From: Billgrantia antri
GTDB taxonomy: Bacteria > Pseudomonadota > Gammaproteobacteria > Pseudomonadales > Halomonadaceae
Direction: 5' to 3'
DNA: 64,000 bases
NCBI RefSeq assembly: GCF_019430905.1
Contig: NZ_JAHYCA010000001.1
Location: 605,095 to 669,094 of the forward strand
Positions within the stretch are counted from its first letter, which is position 1, and the number at the start of each line of letters is the position of its first letter. The notes beneath the pieces are model-generated. The model made no database searches. It was not told the origin of the DNA and saw only the letters and a program-made list of their open reading frames with translations. Both the position numbers and the translations under genes were made by a program. Positions 25,012 to 33,571 of this stretch are shown here, piece after piece.

Positions 25012-25992
25012 TCATCCATGCTGACTGACCTCTTCCCGCTTTCGTTGCCGACCCTTTCGTTCCAGCAGCAGGTAGACCACGCACGCCACCGTCAGGGGCA
25101 GCAGGAAATAGAGGGCGCGATAGGCGATCAGCGCGGCAAGAATCTCGCTCTTGGCAATCTGGTGCTGCAACAGCGCCAGGAACACCGCTTCCAGCACACC
25201 GAGACCCGCGGGAATGTGGGTAACCACCCCCGCGATGGAGCTGATCAGCAGGATGCCGAGCACGCTGGGAAAGAACATTCCCGACGGCAGCAGCAGATAG
25301 ATCAGCGCGGCCATCAGGGTCCAGTTTGCCGCACCCAGCAGCGCCTGCATCAATGCCAGCCTGAGCGGGGGCAGCACGATCTCGTGGCCCCGCACGTGCC
25401 AGACGCGGCGCCGGGAAAAGCGACAGGCAGCCAGGTAGGCGAAGGAAAGCGCCAGGAGTCCGACGCCGATGAGCTGCAGGCCCGCGGCGCCGATTTGCCA
25501 GGACGGCGGCAGGCCGAGCAGCCGAAAGGAAAATACCGTGCCGGCAAGCAGCATGTAGCCCAGCCAGTTGGCGATCAGGCTCACGCTGAGGATGCGTGTC
25601 ACGGTGCTCACGCCGAGGCCCAGTCGAGTGTAGAGGCGGTAGCGCATCGCCAGGCCGCCCACCCAGGCTCCCAGGTTCAGGTTGAAGGCGTAGCACACGA
25701 AGGCCACCAGCAGGACACGCGGGGCTGACAGTAAGTGGCCGGTGTATCGCTTGCCCAACAGGTCGTAGCTGCTGAACACGGCGTGGCTGGCCACGGTTAT
25801 GCCCGCTCCTGCCAGCAGCAGCAAGGGACTATAGCCACGCAGCGTCTCGAGGACCTGGGTCCAGTCGACATTGCGGGCCAACGAAAACAGCAGCACCGCG
25901 ACCAGCACGAAGAAGACCAGCGTGGCCCCCCGCTTCAGCCAGCGACGCCAGGTGCGGGATGGCTTGAGCCTGTCGATGTCGGAAACCTTCAT
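25012..25992 (-). CDS. ybhN: YbhN/UPF0104 family membrane protein (lysylphosphatidylglycerol synthase TM-region-like)
   Basis: The 326-residue protein has about eight hydrophobic helices in the AglD/MprF flippase-like pattern, including LVAFVCYAFNLNLGAWVGGLAMRYRLY (interrupted at its helix break) and IAGVVTHIPAGLGVLEAVFLALL, where the P-A-G-x-G-V-x-E motif is conserved. It is the third gene after ybhP-like and clsB genes, with an 18-base gap to clsB. Its role may be in moving or organising phospholipids made by the cardiolipin synthase; this is inferred. The C-terminus ends in a lysine/arginine-rich tail. Confidence 0.87.
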   Translation of the reverse strand: MKVSDIDRLKPSRTWRRWLKRGATLVFFVLVAVLLFSLARNVDWTQVLETLRGYSPLLLLAGAGITVASHAVFSSYDLLGKRYTGHLLSAPRVLLVAFVCYAFNLNLGAWVGGLAMRYRLYTRLGLGVSTVTRILSVSLIANWLGYMLLAGTVFSFRLLGLPPSWQIGAAGLQLIGVGLLALSFAYLAACRFSRRRVWHVRGHEIVLPPLRLALMQALLGAANWTLMAALIYLLLPSGMFFPSVLGILLISSIAGVVTHIPAGLGVLEAVFLALLQHQIAKSEILAALIAYRALYFLLPLTVACVVYLLLERKGRQRKREEVSQHG

Positions 25993-26010
25993 GGCGTTAC
26001 CTCGCTGGCC

Positions 26011-27210
26011 TCAATGCAGGGCGCGCTGCTTCGAGTGCTCCTTCGGCGTCAGCGGCTCGAGCCGAGGCGTATGGCCAGGGCTCCAGCCTGCGCTGAGGGG
26101 AAAGTGGCGCAGGAAGTGGAAGCTCACGAACATCAGCGGGGCGCGCCACCAGCGCCCCTTCTCCGCGGCCTCGGGGGTGATCAATCGGCAACTGTTCTCG
26201 ATCAGCTCGGTCAGGTGTTCGCGGATCTGCCGATTGAGGCCGGCATCGTGGATGAACAGGTTGGCCTCGAGATTCAGCGACAGGCTGAGCGGATCGAGGT
26301 TGCTCGACCCCACCGTCGCCCAGTCGTCGTCGGCAATGGCGATCTTGCCGTGCAGGGGATGCTCCTGGTACTCGTAGATGCGAATGCCATCCTTGAGCAA
26401 GTAGCTGTACAGCGAACTGGAAAACATCCGTGCCCAGGGCATGTCGGGGCGCCCCTGGAGAATGAGCGTCACCTCGACTCCTCTCCGCGAGGCGTTACGC
26501 AGCTCACGCCAGAGATGGTAACTCGGGAAGAAGTAGGCATTGGCGATCAGCAGCCGCGACTTGGCCGTTCGGATCGCCTCCAGGTAGTGGTCCTCGATGT
26601 CGGTACGATGCTGGTCGTTATCGCGAATGGCCAGGCGCATGGCAGCCTCCCCGTGGGGAGAGGTCTCGACGAGCCGGTGGGGCAGCCCCTCGACCGCCTG
26701 GTGTTCCAGCAGCAGTGCCGTGGCGGCGCGACGGATATCCGCGACGATCGGCCCACGTACGCGAATACCGTAATCCTGCTTGCCCATGGTGTACTTCTCG
26801 GGCAGGTGGTCCCAGCCGAAGTTGATCCCGCTAATGTAGGCGACTTCGCCGTCCACCACCACGATCTTGCGATGCAGGCGGCGAAACAGGTTGGTGCGCA
26901 TCCCCAGGCGGCGGGGGCGAGGATCGTAGATGTGCATGTTCACGCCGGCCTCGGTCAGCTCGGCAATGTAGTCGTCGCCCAGGTCGGCCGTGCCGTAGCC
27001 ATCGACAGTAACCTCGATGCGAACCTCCCGAGCCGCGGCCTCGAGCAGGGCCTCCTTGAGCGCCCGACCGACCTCATCGTCGAAGATGATGAATGTCTCG
27101 ATCAGGATTTCCCGGCGCGCTGTACGAATCGCCTCGAACACGTCGGGAAAATACTCGCTTCCATTGATCAACAGCTCGGCTTGATTGCCTTCCTTCCATT
27201 GGAATTTCAC
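26011..27210 (-). CDS. clsB: Cardiolipin synthase B (phospholipase D family)
   Basis: The 399-residue protein has two phospholipase D HKD motifs: [17 protein letters not shown] in the first half and [19 protein letters not shown] in the second, both with intact H, K and D. The start is GTG ([10 protein letters not shown]), which aligns with the known ClsB N-terminus and overlaps the ybhP stop as GTGA; a longer frame upstream would run into the neighbour. It would make cardiolipin from phosphatidylglycerol and possibly phosphatidylethanolamine at the inner membrane. It lies between ybhP and ybhN, the same gene order as in enteric bacteria. Confidence 0.93.
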   Translation of the reverse strand: MKFQWKEGNQAELLINGSEYFPDVFEAIRTARREILIETFIIFDDEVGRALKEALLEAAAREVRIEVTVDGYGTADLGDDYIAELTEAGVNMHIYDPRPRRLGMRTNLFRRLHRKIVVVDGEVAYISGINFGWDHLPEKYTMGKQDYGIRVRGPIVADIRRAATALLLEHQAVEGLPHRLVETSPHGEAAMRLAIRDNDQHRTDIEDHYLEAIRTAKSRLLIANAYFFPSYHLWRELRNASRRGVEVTLILQGRPDMPWARMFSSSLYSYLLKDGIRIYEYQEHPLHGKIAIADDDWATVGSSNLDPLSLSLNLEANLFIHDAGLNRQIREHLTELIENSCRLITPEAAEKGRWWRAPLMFVSFHFLRHFPLSAGWSPGHTPRLEPLTPKEHSKQRALH

Positions 27211-28025
27211 AGGCCTATCTCTGCTATGAGTGGAACATGATCGGAGAGATGCGACCACGGCTTGCGATAGAGGGCTTTCGGATTCCGGCAGGTGGCGCTG
27301 CGGACGTAGATACGGTCCAGGCGCAGCAGGGGCCAGTGAGCCGGAAACGTCTTTGCCGGGCGCCCCTGGCAGTTCGCGAATGCCTCTTGCAAGCCGCATT
27401 CGGCCAGCACGCCGTCGGCCTTGAGGCGCCAGTCGTTGAAGTCACCGGCAACGATCACAGCCTCGTCACTGGGCAGTGAGTCCATCAGCTCGCAAAGCAG
27501 ACGCATCTGCTGCAGGCGATGCTTGTGGCGCAGGCCGAGATGGACGCAAATGGCATGCACCGTCGCTTGCCCCGGAACCGCCAGCCGGCAATGGAGGAGG
27601 CCTCGCCTCTCGGTGCCGTGAATGGAGACATCCCTGTTTTCGTACTCGCGGATTGGATAGTGTGACAGCAGGGCGTTGCCGTGATCGCCGTCGGGGTAGA
27701 CGGCATTGCGGCCATAGGCGAAGTCGGGCCACATGCTATCGGCCAGGTACTCGTACTGCGGCACGCCCGGCCAGTCACGGTAGCGCAGGGAATGCTTACG
27801 GTGCTCGCCGTGCACCTCCTGCAGAAACACCAGATCGGCCGAGAGGGTCGTGACGGCATCACGCAGCTCCGGCAGGATATGACGCCGGTTGAATACGTTG
27901 AATCCCTTGTGCACATTGAGCGTCATCACCCGCAGCGACCTCACGGGCGCTGCCTGCTGGAGTTCCTGTCGCGGCTTCCCTTCCGTCACACTCACTGCCG
28001 ACATCCTTTTCCCGCGTTTTGACAT
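27207..28025 (-). CDS. ybhP: YbhP-like endonuclease/exonuclease/phosphatase family protein
   Basis: The product of about 272 residues has the EEP fold: [15 protein letters not shown] near the start, FLQEVHGEH with the catalytic glutamate, [24 protein letters not shown] and the closing [11 protein letters not shown] with the active-site D and H. It is the first gene of the ybhP-clsB-ybhN operon, sharing its stop with the clsB start. In enteric relatives this protein is uncharacterised; a phosphodiesterase step in phospholipid or headgroup turnover is inferred. The start is uncertain: ATGs at codons 1, 6 and 13 of the longest frame are possible, none with a good ribosome site. Confidence 0.85.
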   Translation of the reverse strand: MSKRGKRMSAVSVTEGKPRQELQQAAPVRSLRVMTLNVHKGFNVFNRRHILPELRDAVTTLSADLVFLQEVHGEHRKHSLRYRDWPGVPQYEYLADSMWPDFAYGRNAVYPDGDHGNALLSHYPIREYENRDVSIHGTERRGLLHCRLAVPGQATVHAICVHLGLRHKHRLQQMRLLCELMDSLPSDEAVIVAGDFNDWRLKADGVLAECGLQEAFANCQGRPAKTFPAHWPLLRLDRIYVRSATCRNPKALYRKPWSHLSDHVPLIAEIGL

Positions 28026-28168
28026 GGCGCATTCGGCCATCCGGTCAAAGAAAGCGTAGCAGTTGAAGCGACGACAAGCGTAAGGCCGGCGGGCCGTTCA
28101 CTGTGACTTGCCCCTGCCTGGGTTTGTTGGTTGGATACGAATCGGTGAACCGACGCGGGAGTGAGCGA

Positions 28169-28381
28169 GTGAAGCCCGAAGACTTGGAAAAGCTGGTTAT
28201 CCGCAGAATGCCGTTCGGCAAGTACGAAGGCCGGCTGATCGCCGACCTGCCGGGGCCCTACCTCAACTGGTTCGCCCGCGAGGGTTTCCCGTCCGGCGAG
28301 ATCGGCGAACTGCTGCACCTGATGCATGAGATCGACCACAACGGTCTCGGCACCCTGCTCGATCCACTGCGCCGGTCATGA
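28169..28381 (+). CDS. DUF3820 family protein
   Basis: This 70-residue protein begins with GTG and reads (M)KPEDLEKLVIRRMPFGKYEGR, followed by IADLPGPYLNWFAREGFP and a LLHLMHEIDHNGL segment, which is the DUF3820 pattern almost from end to end. The family resembles the QDE-like exonuclease accessory region and is of unknown role. GCGGGAG upstream serves as the ribosome site. Its stop overlaps the stop of the convergent 118-residue gene by six bases. Confidence 0.88.
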   Translation: MKPEDLEKLVIRRMPFGKYEGRLIADLPGPYLNWFAREGFPSGEIGELLHLMHEIDHNGLGTLLDPLRRS

Positions 28382-28732
28382 GCCCGGGGCGGCGGGCAGC
28401 CGCTCGGCCAGCGCCCGCTGGAACTCCTCGCGGTGCGCCTCGGCATGCCGGGCCGGGTCGGCGGGGAATCGGCCCAGTTGCACGGCCAGTTCGAAGAAGC
28501 CCGGCGCCGGCAGGCCATCGCGCTGGCTGACCACCAAGGCGGCGACGAACGGCCGGCCCCGCTCGGCATCCTCGCGCATCAACGCTTCGAGCGCCTGGGT
28601 CACGCGCTGGATGGTGCGCGGCGGGGTGAGCCCCAGCGCCTCTGCGAGCTGCCGGTAGGTCATCGGCAGCGCCGATGACGGGGTCGCCTCGAGCAGGCGG
28701 CGAACCGGCGCGGCCAGCAGGAGAGCGGTCAT
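28376..28732 (-). CDS. Hypothetical protein, 118 residues, winged-helix-like N-terminus
   Basis: I do not recognise a named family. The N-terminal part reads like a small helix-turn-helix domain (MTYRQLAEALGLTPPRTIQRVTQALEALM, broken at its turn), followed by an FVAALVVSQRDGLPAPGFFELA segment and an acidic-basic C-terminal helix. The layout recalls the DNA-binding half of alkyltransferase-like proteins (PGxGFFELA in place of their typical loops), but no catalytic cysteine motif is present. Its ATG overlaps the stop of the M42 peptidase gene as ATGA, so the two are translationally coupled and probably work together. Confidence 0.65.
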   Translation of the reverse strand: MTALLLAAPVRRLLEATPSSALPMTYRQLAEALGLTPPRTIQRVTQALEALMREDAERGRPFVAALVVSQRDGLPAPGFFELAVQLGRFPADPARHAEAHREEFQRALAERLPAAPGS

Positions 28733-30021
28733 GAGGGGTGCTTCTGTTGAACGTCCCGTTGCTGGCGCCTGTCGCTCTGGTTGTCCTCGGGCTTTGCCGA
28801 GCCCCGATGTACCAAGCGTTCCGCCTGGTCGAGCCGCGGGTGGTTGTCGAGGAACTCGCGGTGCGGATCGGGCAGCGCATCCAGCGTCTGGAGCGTGTGT
28901 GCGAGTACGTGGATGGCGGCCAGCACGTCCTGGGTGTTGCCGGTCTCCGAGATGGTGTGCATGTTGCGGATCGGGAAGCCGATGGAGGTGGCGGCGCAAT
29001 CCACCGCAGCGAGTACGCCGGCCATGCCGTCGGTACCGGTATCGGCGCCGACGATGTCGCGCTGCATGGGAATACCATGCGCCCGGGCGGTGCGCTCGAC
29101 GATGGCGTTGAGCTGCTCGCTGGCGATGGCCCCAACCGACAGGGTGAAGCCCTTGCCCATCTCGAGCGGTTGCATGCGTTGCTCGCCGATGCCGGGCGCT
29201 GCCACGTAGTCGTGGTTGACATCGACGCCGATGATCACGTCGGGCCTGAGTTCGCCGGCCAGTACGCGGCTGCCGAAGCGACCGATCTCCTCGTAGCTGG
29301 CAATGGCGAACAGCACGCGTACCTTCTCGGTGCCGCCCGCTTCGGCAATCAGCCGCGCCACTTCGGCGGTGACGAAGCAACCCAGCCCATTGTCCAGGTA
29401 GGCGCCGTAGAAGGTGTCGGGACTGAAGCCGTGACGGATGGGACGGTCGAAGATGATCGGGTCACCGGGGCGCACGCCGAGATTGAGCACCTGCTGCTTC
29501 TTGTTCTCGCCGTGGATCTGCAGGTCGAGGTAGATCTGCTCCTTCTTGATGCCCTTGCTGCCTTCACGCTGCGCGGCGTCGGAGAAGTGGATGGCGCCCA
29601 GCGCCTCCACGGTGCCGCCCTGGATGATACGGTAGCGCCCCGCAGCCTCGGGGTCCTCGCTGAACAGCTTGACCTCATGGCCGACCAGCACGTTGGGCAG
29701 GAAGGCATCGGTGTTGATCCATATCTTGCCGTCATCACCGATGCTGCGTACCTGCATGCGAATCTTGTCGGCATGGCCGATGATCATCACCTTGAACAGG
29801 TCGTCGCGGTCCGGGTGGGTGTCCCACACCACGCCAGCATGCCCCTTGTACTGGTGCATGCGCCACCCCGACGGCGCAAAGCTCTCGAAATGGGGCTTGA
29901 GCACGCCATAGGTCATGGCACCCTCCAGCCCCACGGGGCTGGGGGCATCCAGAATGCGCCGCATCAGGGTGAACTGCGTCTCCGGCATGGGCTCGGCCCA
30001 GGGCGTGTGCGTCTCGCTCAT
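28729..30021 (-). CDS. M42 family metallopeptidase, osmoprotectant NAGGN-system type
   Basis: The 430-residue enzyme matches the M42 aminopeptidase group found with N-acetylglutaminylglutamine amide (NAGGN) biosynthesis. Likely metal and catalytic positions are in MIIGHADKIRM, YGAYLDNGLGCF, ASYEEIGRFGSR (E-E), GVDVNHDY and PIRNMHTISETGN. Start MSETHTP is supported by an AAAGGAAG site; the longer frame is not family-like. In complete loci it lies beside an asparagine-synthetase-like amidotransferase and an acetyltransferase; neither is here, so it may serve peptide recycling alone or act with a distant locus. The 118-residue gene is coupled downstream. Confidence 0.85.
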   Translation of the reverse strand: MSETHTPWAEPMPETQFTLMRRILDAPSPVGLEGAMTYGVLKPHFESFAPSGWRMHQYKGHAGVVWDTHPDRDDLFKVMIIGHADKIRMQVRSIGDDGKIWINTDAFLPNVLVGHEVKLFSEDPEAAGRYRIIQGGTVEALGAIHFSDAAQREGSKGIKKEQIYLDLQIHGENKKQQVLNLGVRPGDPIIFDRPIRHGFSPDTFYGAYLDNGLGCFVTAEVARLIAEAGGTEKVRVLFAIASYEEIGRFGSRVLAGELRPDVIIGVDVNHDYVAAPGIGEQRMQPLEMGKGFTLSVGAIASEQLNAIVERTARAHGIPMQRDIVGADTGTDGMAGVLAAVDCAATSIGFPIRNMHTISETGNTQDVLAAIHVLAHTLQTLDALPDPHREFLDNHPRLDQAERLVHRGSAKPEDNQSDRRQQRDVQQKHPS

Positions 30022-30196
30022 GTGGCTTCCTTTCTCGAATCGTTTGGATATCAGCGTAGTTTGCCAGATGTCACGAAGCCTGGCCTGGCGGGTCAGTCGC
30101 ATCGCGGCCACTTCGACGATGCAGTGCGAAGACAAGGCCAGGCGGCCTTGCCTTCGCTGTCACGGCTCGCGGTGCCCTTGCGCCATGGGGAAGGAC

Positions 30197-30652
30197 TCAG
30201 CGCTGCATTGCCTCGGACAAGGTCATGCCGCCATCGACGTGGCTATAGCGATCCTCGTCGTAATCGGTGCCTAGGGCATCGAGTTTTTCCTTACCTATGT
30301 GCTCCTGTAGTACCAGTCGCTCACTTTCGAGCTTCATGTCGGCCAGGGGCAGAGCGACGTCGGAGCCACCAAAAATCCAGAAACCGTTCACCGTGACGAG
30401 GGCATGCAGGCCGCCAGCAACGTCATGACGCAGCACGTTGCGGACTTCGCCGAGCGTTTCGCCTTCGGCGTTGACGATGGTCATGCCTTCGATGTCATCG
30501 GGCGTCAGGTCAGCGAGGCTGGGATCCAACGAGACACTTGCCGGCCCCCTCTCCTCGAAGCCAGCCTGTGCGCTTTCCGCTTCGGCCTGCACGCCGCCAA
30601 CGAGACCGGCATAGAGAGCACCGGTGGCAATGGCCAGCAAGGCCTTGTTCAT
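30197..30652 (-). CDS. PRC-barrel domain protein, secreted
   Basis: This 151-residue product has a signal peptide (LLAIATGALYAGLVGGVQA) followed by a PRC-barrel domain: IEGMTIVNAEGETLGEVRNVL, then ALVTVNGFWIFGGSDVALPLADMKL (broken at a strand turn), and a tail. PRC-barrels bind partners such as RNA-processing factors or membrane proteins; secreted copies in halophiles are of unknown role. It is the last gene of the thioredoxin-DUF3618-PRC unit, overlapping DUF3618 by four bases, with an AAGGGGGA ribosome site. Confidence 0.85.
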   Translation of the reverse strand: MNKALLAIATGALYAGLVGGVQAEAESAQAGFEERGPASVSLDPSLADLTPDDIEGMTIVNAEGETLGEVRNVLRHDVAGGLHALVTVNGFWIFGGSDVALPLADMKLESERLVLQEHIGKEKLDALGTDYDEDRYSHVDGGMTLSEAMQR

Positions 30653-31149
30653 GACACGTCCCCCTTGGACGGATGGACGTAGCCTTGCCAGCCCTGGCCG
30701 GTGCCAAGGTGCGTGGCTTCGCCGATCACATCCGGCCGATGCGTCGAGACGTGATTTCGTCCCTGCTGGGTACCGAGGTGGGTGGCCACCATGCGCTGCG
30801 GCGCCTCCTGCAGGGTCGGCAGCGTCGTGCCTCGCGGCATCGGCAGACCAGCCCCTTCTTCGCGCCCATGTCCCGCGGAGCGAGATCGCAGTTGAGAGGT
30901 TATCAGCCAACCCAGGCCGACACCGGTCACCAGCACGGGCAGGGGGTTCTGGCGAATCGAATGCCCCAGTCCAGCCAGGAAGCTTGGCTCCTCGCCATGA
31001 CGCCTGGGTAGGTGTGCCGATACGTCCCGCTTGAGTCGAGCCGGTGAAAGACGCTGCTCGAGTTCATGAAGAGTGTCGCTGAGATGGGCGCGGGATTGAC
31101 GAATGTCTGTCTCGAGTTCGTCTACCCGACGCGGCTGATAACGGCTCAT
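30649..31149 (-). CDS. DUF3618 domain membrane-anchored protein
   Basis: The 166-residue protein begins with the DUF3618 helix: VDELETDIRQSRAHLSDTLHELEQRLSPARLKRD (broken mid-helix), then a hydrophobic stretch NPLPVLVTGVGLGWLITS as a single membrane segment, and a hydrophilic, glycine- and histidine-rich C-terminal tail with ATHLGTQQG and ATHLGTGQG, a near-repeat. Members are often encoded with YqjD/ElaB-like stress proteins. A GGAGG site lies six bases before the ATG. Its stop overlaps the PRC-barrel start. Confidence 0.83.
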   Translation of the reverse strand: MSRYQPRRVDELETDIRQSRAHLSDTLHELEQRLSPARLKRDVSAHLPRRHGEEPSFLAGLGHSIRQNPLPVLVTGVGLGWLITSQLRSRSAGHGREEGAGLPMPRGTTLPTLQEAPQRMVATHLGTQQGRNHVSTHRPDVIGEATHLGTGQGWQGYVHPSKGDVS

Positions 31150-31249
31150 GTCACGCCTCCTTGGCTTCACCGTTGACAATGTTTCCCTGAATGCAAGCTG
31201 GCCCCGGGAACCGGAATCGTCAAGTCGATCGCGAAACCGCCCGGCTACT

Positions 31250-31576
31250 TCAGGCCGCCACTCGCTCGAGGGTCTGTTGGATGGCTTCACCGCTGGCAGG
31301 ACGCACCAGCCGCGCCACCTCCTCACCGTCCTGCAGAAAAACCAGCGTCGGCCATAGCTTGACGCGAAACGCTCGTCCCAGGCGTCGGCCCGGGCCATCC
31401 TCGATCTTGAGGTGATGCACGTCGTGGTGCCGCGACAACGCTTCCTCGAGGCCGGGTTGGGCCATCTGACAGAAGCCGCACCAGGGGGTACCAAACTCGA
31501 GCACGGTGACACCGGCAAGGGAGCGCACCTGCTCGAGACTGGGGGCCGGCACCATGTATTCAGCCTGCATGGTCAT
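31250..31576 (-). CDS. Thioredoxin family protein
   Basis: The 108-residue thioredoxin has active-site cysteines C33 and C36 in TPWCGFCQMAQ, and the cis-proline loop is KLWPTLVFLQDG. The active-site dipeptide Gly-Phe differs from the usual Gly-Pro. No signal peptide is evident, so it is cytoplasmic. An AGGAGG site lies seven bases before the ATG. It leads the operon with DUF3618 and PRC-barrel genes, about 100 bases upstream of DUF3618, and is divergent from the DUF1499 gene. Confidence 0.9.
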   Translation of the reverse strand: MTMQAEYMVPAPSLEQVRSLAGVTVLEFGTPWCGFCQMAQPGLEEALSRHHDVHHLKIEDGPGRRLGRAFRVKLWPTLVFLQDGEEVARLVRPASGEAIQQTLERVAA

Positions 31577-31731
31577 GCTTCGTCCTCCTCGGCCGCGCTA
31601 ATTCCATGCCTGAGGAGAACGATAGCAGCCGCCGGCTCCGGTGAGGCGTTGCAAAATGCAACACAGGAGTCGGCAGGCCGGTACCGCGCGGATATGCTAA
31701 AGGGATCGTTCTAGCGCTAGCGGAGGAAGCC

Positions 31732-32508
31732 ATGTCCGTACTGAATCGCCAACGTCGCCAGCGCGGCGGGCGATGGCCATCACGCATCGCCGGGTTCAGC
31801 CTCTTGCTACTGGTGGCGGCCGCGCTGGGGCTGGCCGGTGCCGGGCCGGCCTATCGGCTGGACCTGTTGACACTGGGTGGTGCCTTCAACCTGCTGAGAT
31901 TGGGCGCCCTGCTCGGCCTGGGCGCCATCGCGGTCGCCCTGCTGGCACTGCTGGTGGCGCTACTGTGTCGCCGCAAGGGGGTCGCCTGGATGTCGCTAGT
32001 CACGCTGGCGGCGACCATCGCCCTGCTGGCGGTTCCCTGGATGTACTGGCAGCGCGCCCAGTCGGCGCCGCCGATCCACGACATCACCACCGACCTGGAA
32101 AACCCGCCCGAATTCGTCGCCCTGGCCCCTGCACGCGAGGCCGCCCCCAACGCCGTCGACTATCCCGGCGAATCGTTCGCGCGCCGTCAGCGCAACGCCT
32201 ATCCCGATATCCAGTCACGCCACTTTCCCCTGCCCCTGGCAACCGTGCGCGCCGCCGCCGAGGCCGCCGTGCTGGACATGGGCTGGGAGATCGCCGAAAT
32301 CAGCATCGGCGCCGTTGATACCATCGAGGCCACTGCCACCACGACCTGGTTCGGTTTTCAGGATGACGTGGTGGTACGGCTGACCCAGGAGTCCGACGGC
32401 ATACGGGTCGATGTCCGCTCGGCCTCGCGCCTGGGGCGCGGTGATGCGGGCACCAACGCTCAACGGATTCGCGATTACTTCGAGGCGCTGCAACGACGCA
32501 CCGGTTGA
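31732..32508 (+). CDS. DUF1499 membrane protein
   Basis: The 258-residue protein has three hydrophobic helices in its first 110 residues (FSLLLLVAAALGLAGAGPAY; LLGLGAIAVALLALLVALL; WMSLVTLAATIALLAVPWMY, each one helix), followed by a DUF1499 soluble domain starting DITTDLENPPEFVAL and containing IEATATTTWFGFQDDVVVRL and RVDVRSASRLGRGD. The function of DUF1499 is unknown. A GGAGGAAG site precedes the ATG. It is convergent with the beta-lactamase gene. Confidence 0.85.
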   Translation: MSVLNRQRRQRGGRWPSRIAGFSLLLLVAAALGLAGAGPAYRLDLLTLGGAFNLLRLGALLGLGAIAVALLALLVALLCRRKGVAWMSLVTLAATIALLAVPWMYWQRAQSAPPIHDITTDLENPPEFVALAPAREAAPNAVDYPGESFARRQRNAYPDIQSRHFPLPLATVRAAAEAAVLDMGWEIAEISIGAVDTIEATATTTWFGFQDDVVVRLTQESDGIRVDVRSASRLGRGDAGTNAQRIRDYFEALQRRTG

Positions 32509-32621
32509 CGACCCCACTCGACCGCCAACCGGCAAGGACACCTGTGCGTGGGCCCCGACCGACGAAACGAACACCGAGTGGCTCCCGGCCAGCCCGAGTG
32601 GCCGGCCGGGGCCCGGTTGCG

Positions 32622-33443
32622 TCATGCTTCGGGCGGAAGCGCCTCAATGGTGCGCAGCGCTTCGCCGACGATGCCCTGGCGCTTGGGCAAGTCGGCCATG
32701 CGGTTGGGCGTTTCCATGTTGAGGGCGAAGAACACCGGGCCGGTGGGGCGTTCCACCCAGCCCACCCACCAGCCGAGCTGACCGGTCCAGCCGGTCTTGC
32801 CGCGCAGGATCCAGTCGTTGCCGGCGCCGACGATCATCAGGTCCTTGACCAGCCGCTGATCCGCCTCGTCGAACGGCAGCTCGTTGCGGTAGAGCCGCTC
32901 GAGGAAGGCAATCTGCTCCTCGGCGGAGATTTCCAGCAAGTCCTCCTCCAGCCAGAAGTGCTCGAGGCGGTCGCCGATATCGGCATTGCCGTAGTCGAGC
33001 CTCTCCAGGTAGTCGCGCTCGCGCTCCTCGCCCAGCTCACGGGCGAAGTGCTGGTAGAGCCAAACCACCGAGTTGCGCATGCCTGAACGCAGATCCTGAT
33101 CGCCGTTCCACGGTGGGAACTCTCGCTCGATCCCGTCCCAGGCGAAGACCTGGAACTCGTTCTTCACCACGCCGGCATCCAGGGCGAACAGGGTGTGGGG
33201 AATCTTGAAGGTGGACGCCGGTACGAAGCGTTGCCGGGCCCGTTCGCCGTCATGTACCAGCGTGGCGGTGGTGCCGTCGCGCTTGTCGACCACCAGCAGC
33301 GTGCCGCTGGCCTCGTTGGCACGGAAGATTTCGCCCCAATCGGCACGTTCCTGCCAGGTTTCGGCCGCGGCGCTCAAGGGCATCAGCGCCAGCAACAGGG
33401 CACCGGCCATCAATGTTTTTAAGGGTGTCGTTTTCAGGATCAT
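32622..33443 (-). CDS. Class D (OXA-type) beta-lactamase
   Basis: The 273-residue protein carries every class D motif: the nucleophile S77-T-F-K80, S125-V-V, Y151-G-N, the FWLE stretch near residue 163, and K216-T-G. A signal peptide (LMAGALLLALMPLSAAA) sends it to the periplasm. WWVGWVE near residue 230 is also typical. It would hydrolyse penicillins and perhaps other beta-lactams. The start MILKTT has GGAAGGA upstream; a second ATG four codons earlier is less likely. It is divergent from an AmpR-like LysR regulator, an arrangement better known for class A and C enzymes. Closest intrinsic family cannot be told by eye. Confidence 0.93.
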   Translation of the reverse strand: MILKTTPLKTLMAGALLLALMPLSAAAETWQERADWGEIFRANEASGTLLVVDKRDGTTATLVHDGERARQRFVPASTFKIPHTLFALDAGVVKNEFQVFAWDGIEREFPPWNGDQDLRSGMRNSVVWLYQHFARELGEERERDYLERLDYGNADIGDRLEHFWLEEDLLEISAEEQIAFLERLYRNELPFDEADQRLVKDLMIVGAGNDWILRGKTGWTGQLGWWVGWVERPTGPVFFALNMETPNRMADLPKRQGIVGEALRTIEALPPEA

Positions 33444-33532
33444 GGTTCCTTCCACTCGTCATGGTTAGGGCATTCAGGGGTGGGCGACGCGTCGGATGGC
33501 AGATTAGCGGGATGGCATCCAAGGCCACAAAC

Positions 33533-33571
33533 CATGATATCTTGCATGAGCCATAAACTGAGTTTGGGCTT
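33533..33571. promoter_or_regulatory. ampR-like / beta-lactamase divergent control region
   Basis: Within the 128-base interval between the two divergent starts lie CATGATATCTTG, a near-perfect 12-bp dyad, and AAACTGAGTTT, a perfect 11-bp dyad that runs up to the regulator start. Either could be an AmpR-type binding site. No strong -35/-10 pair was identified. Confidence 0.4.

Noticed and set aside
25735..27240. Open frame of 501 codons on the plus strand across ybhN and clsB
   Set aside because: It crosses a gene boundary on the other strand where both genes have intact motifs, so it cannot be a real gene.
28376..28732. Assignment of the 118-residue protein as an alkylguanine-DNA alkyltransferase-like protein
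   Set aside because: The PCHR active-site motif and neighbouring glycine-rich sequence are missing, so only a winged-helix-like N-terminus can be claimed.
28738..30396. Open frame of 552 codons on the plus strand, opposite the M42 peptidase
   Set aside because: It is an antisense shadow of a real gene with strong family motifs; its own translation has no recognisable domain.
32585..32611. GC-rich hairpin between the DUF1499 and beta-lactamase genes
   Set aside because: CCGGCC/GGCCGG has no T-tract on either side, and such stems are frequent by chance in this GC-rich DNA.
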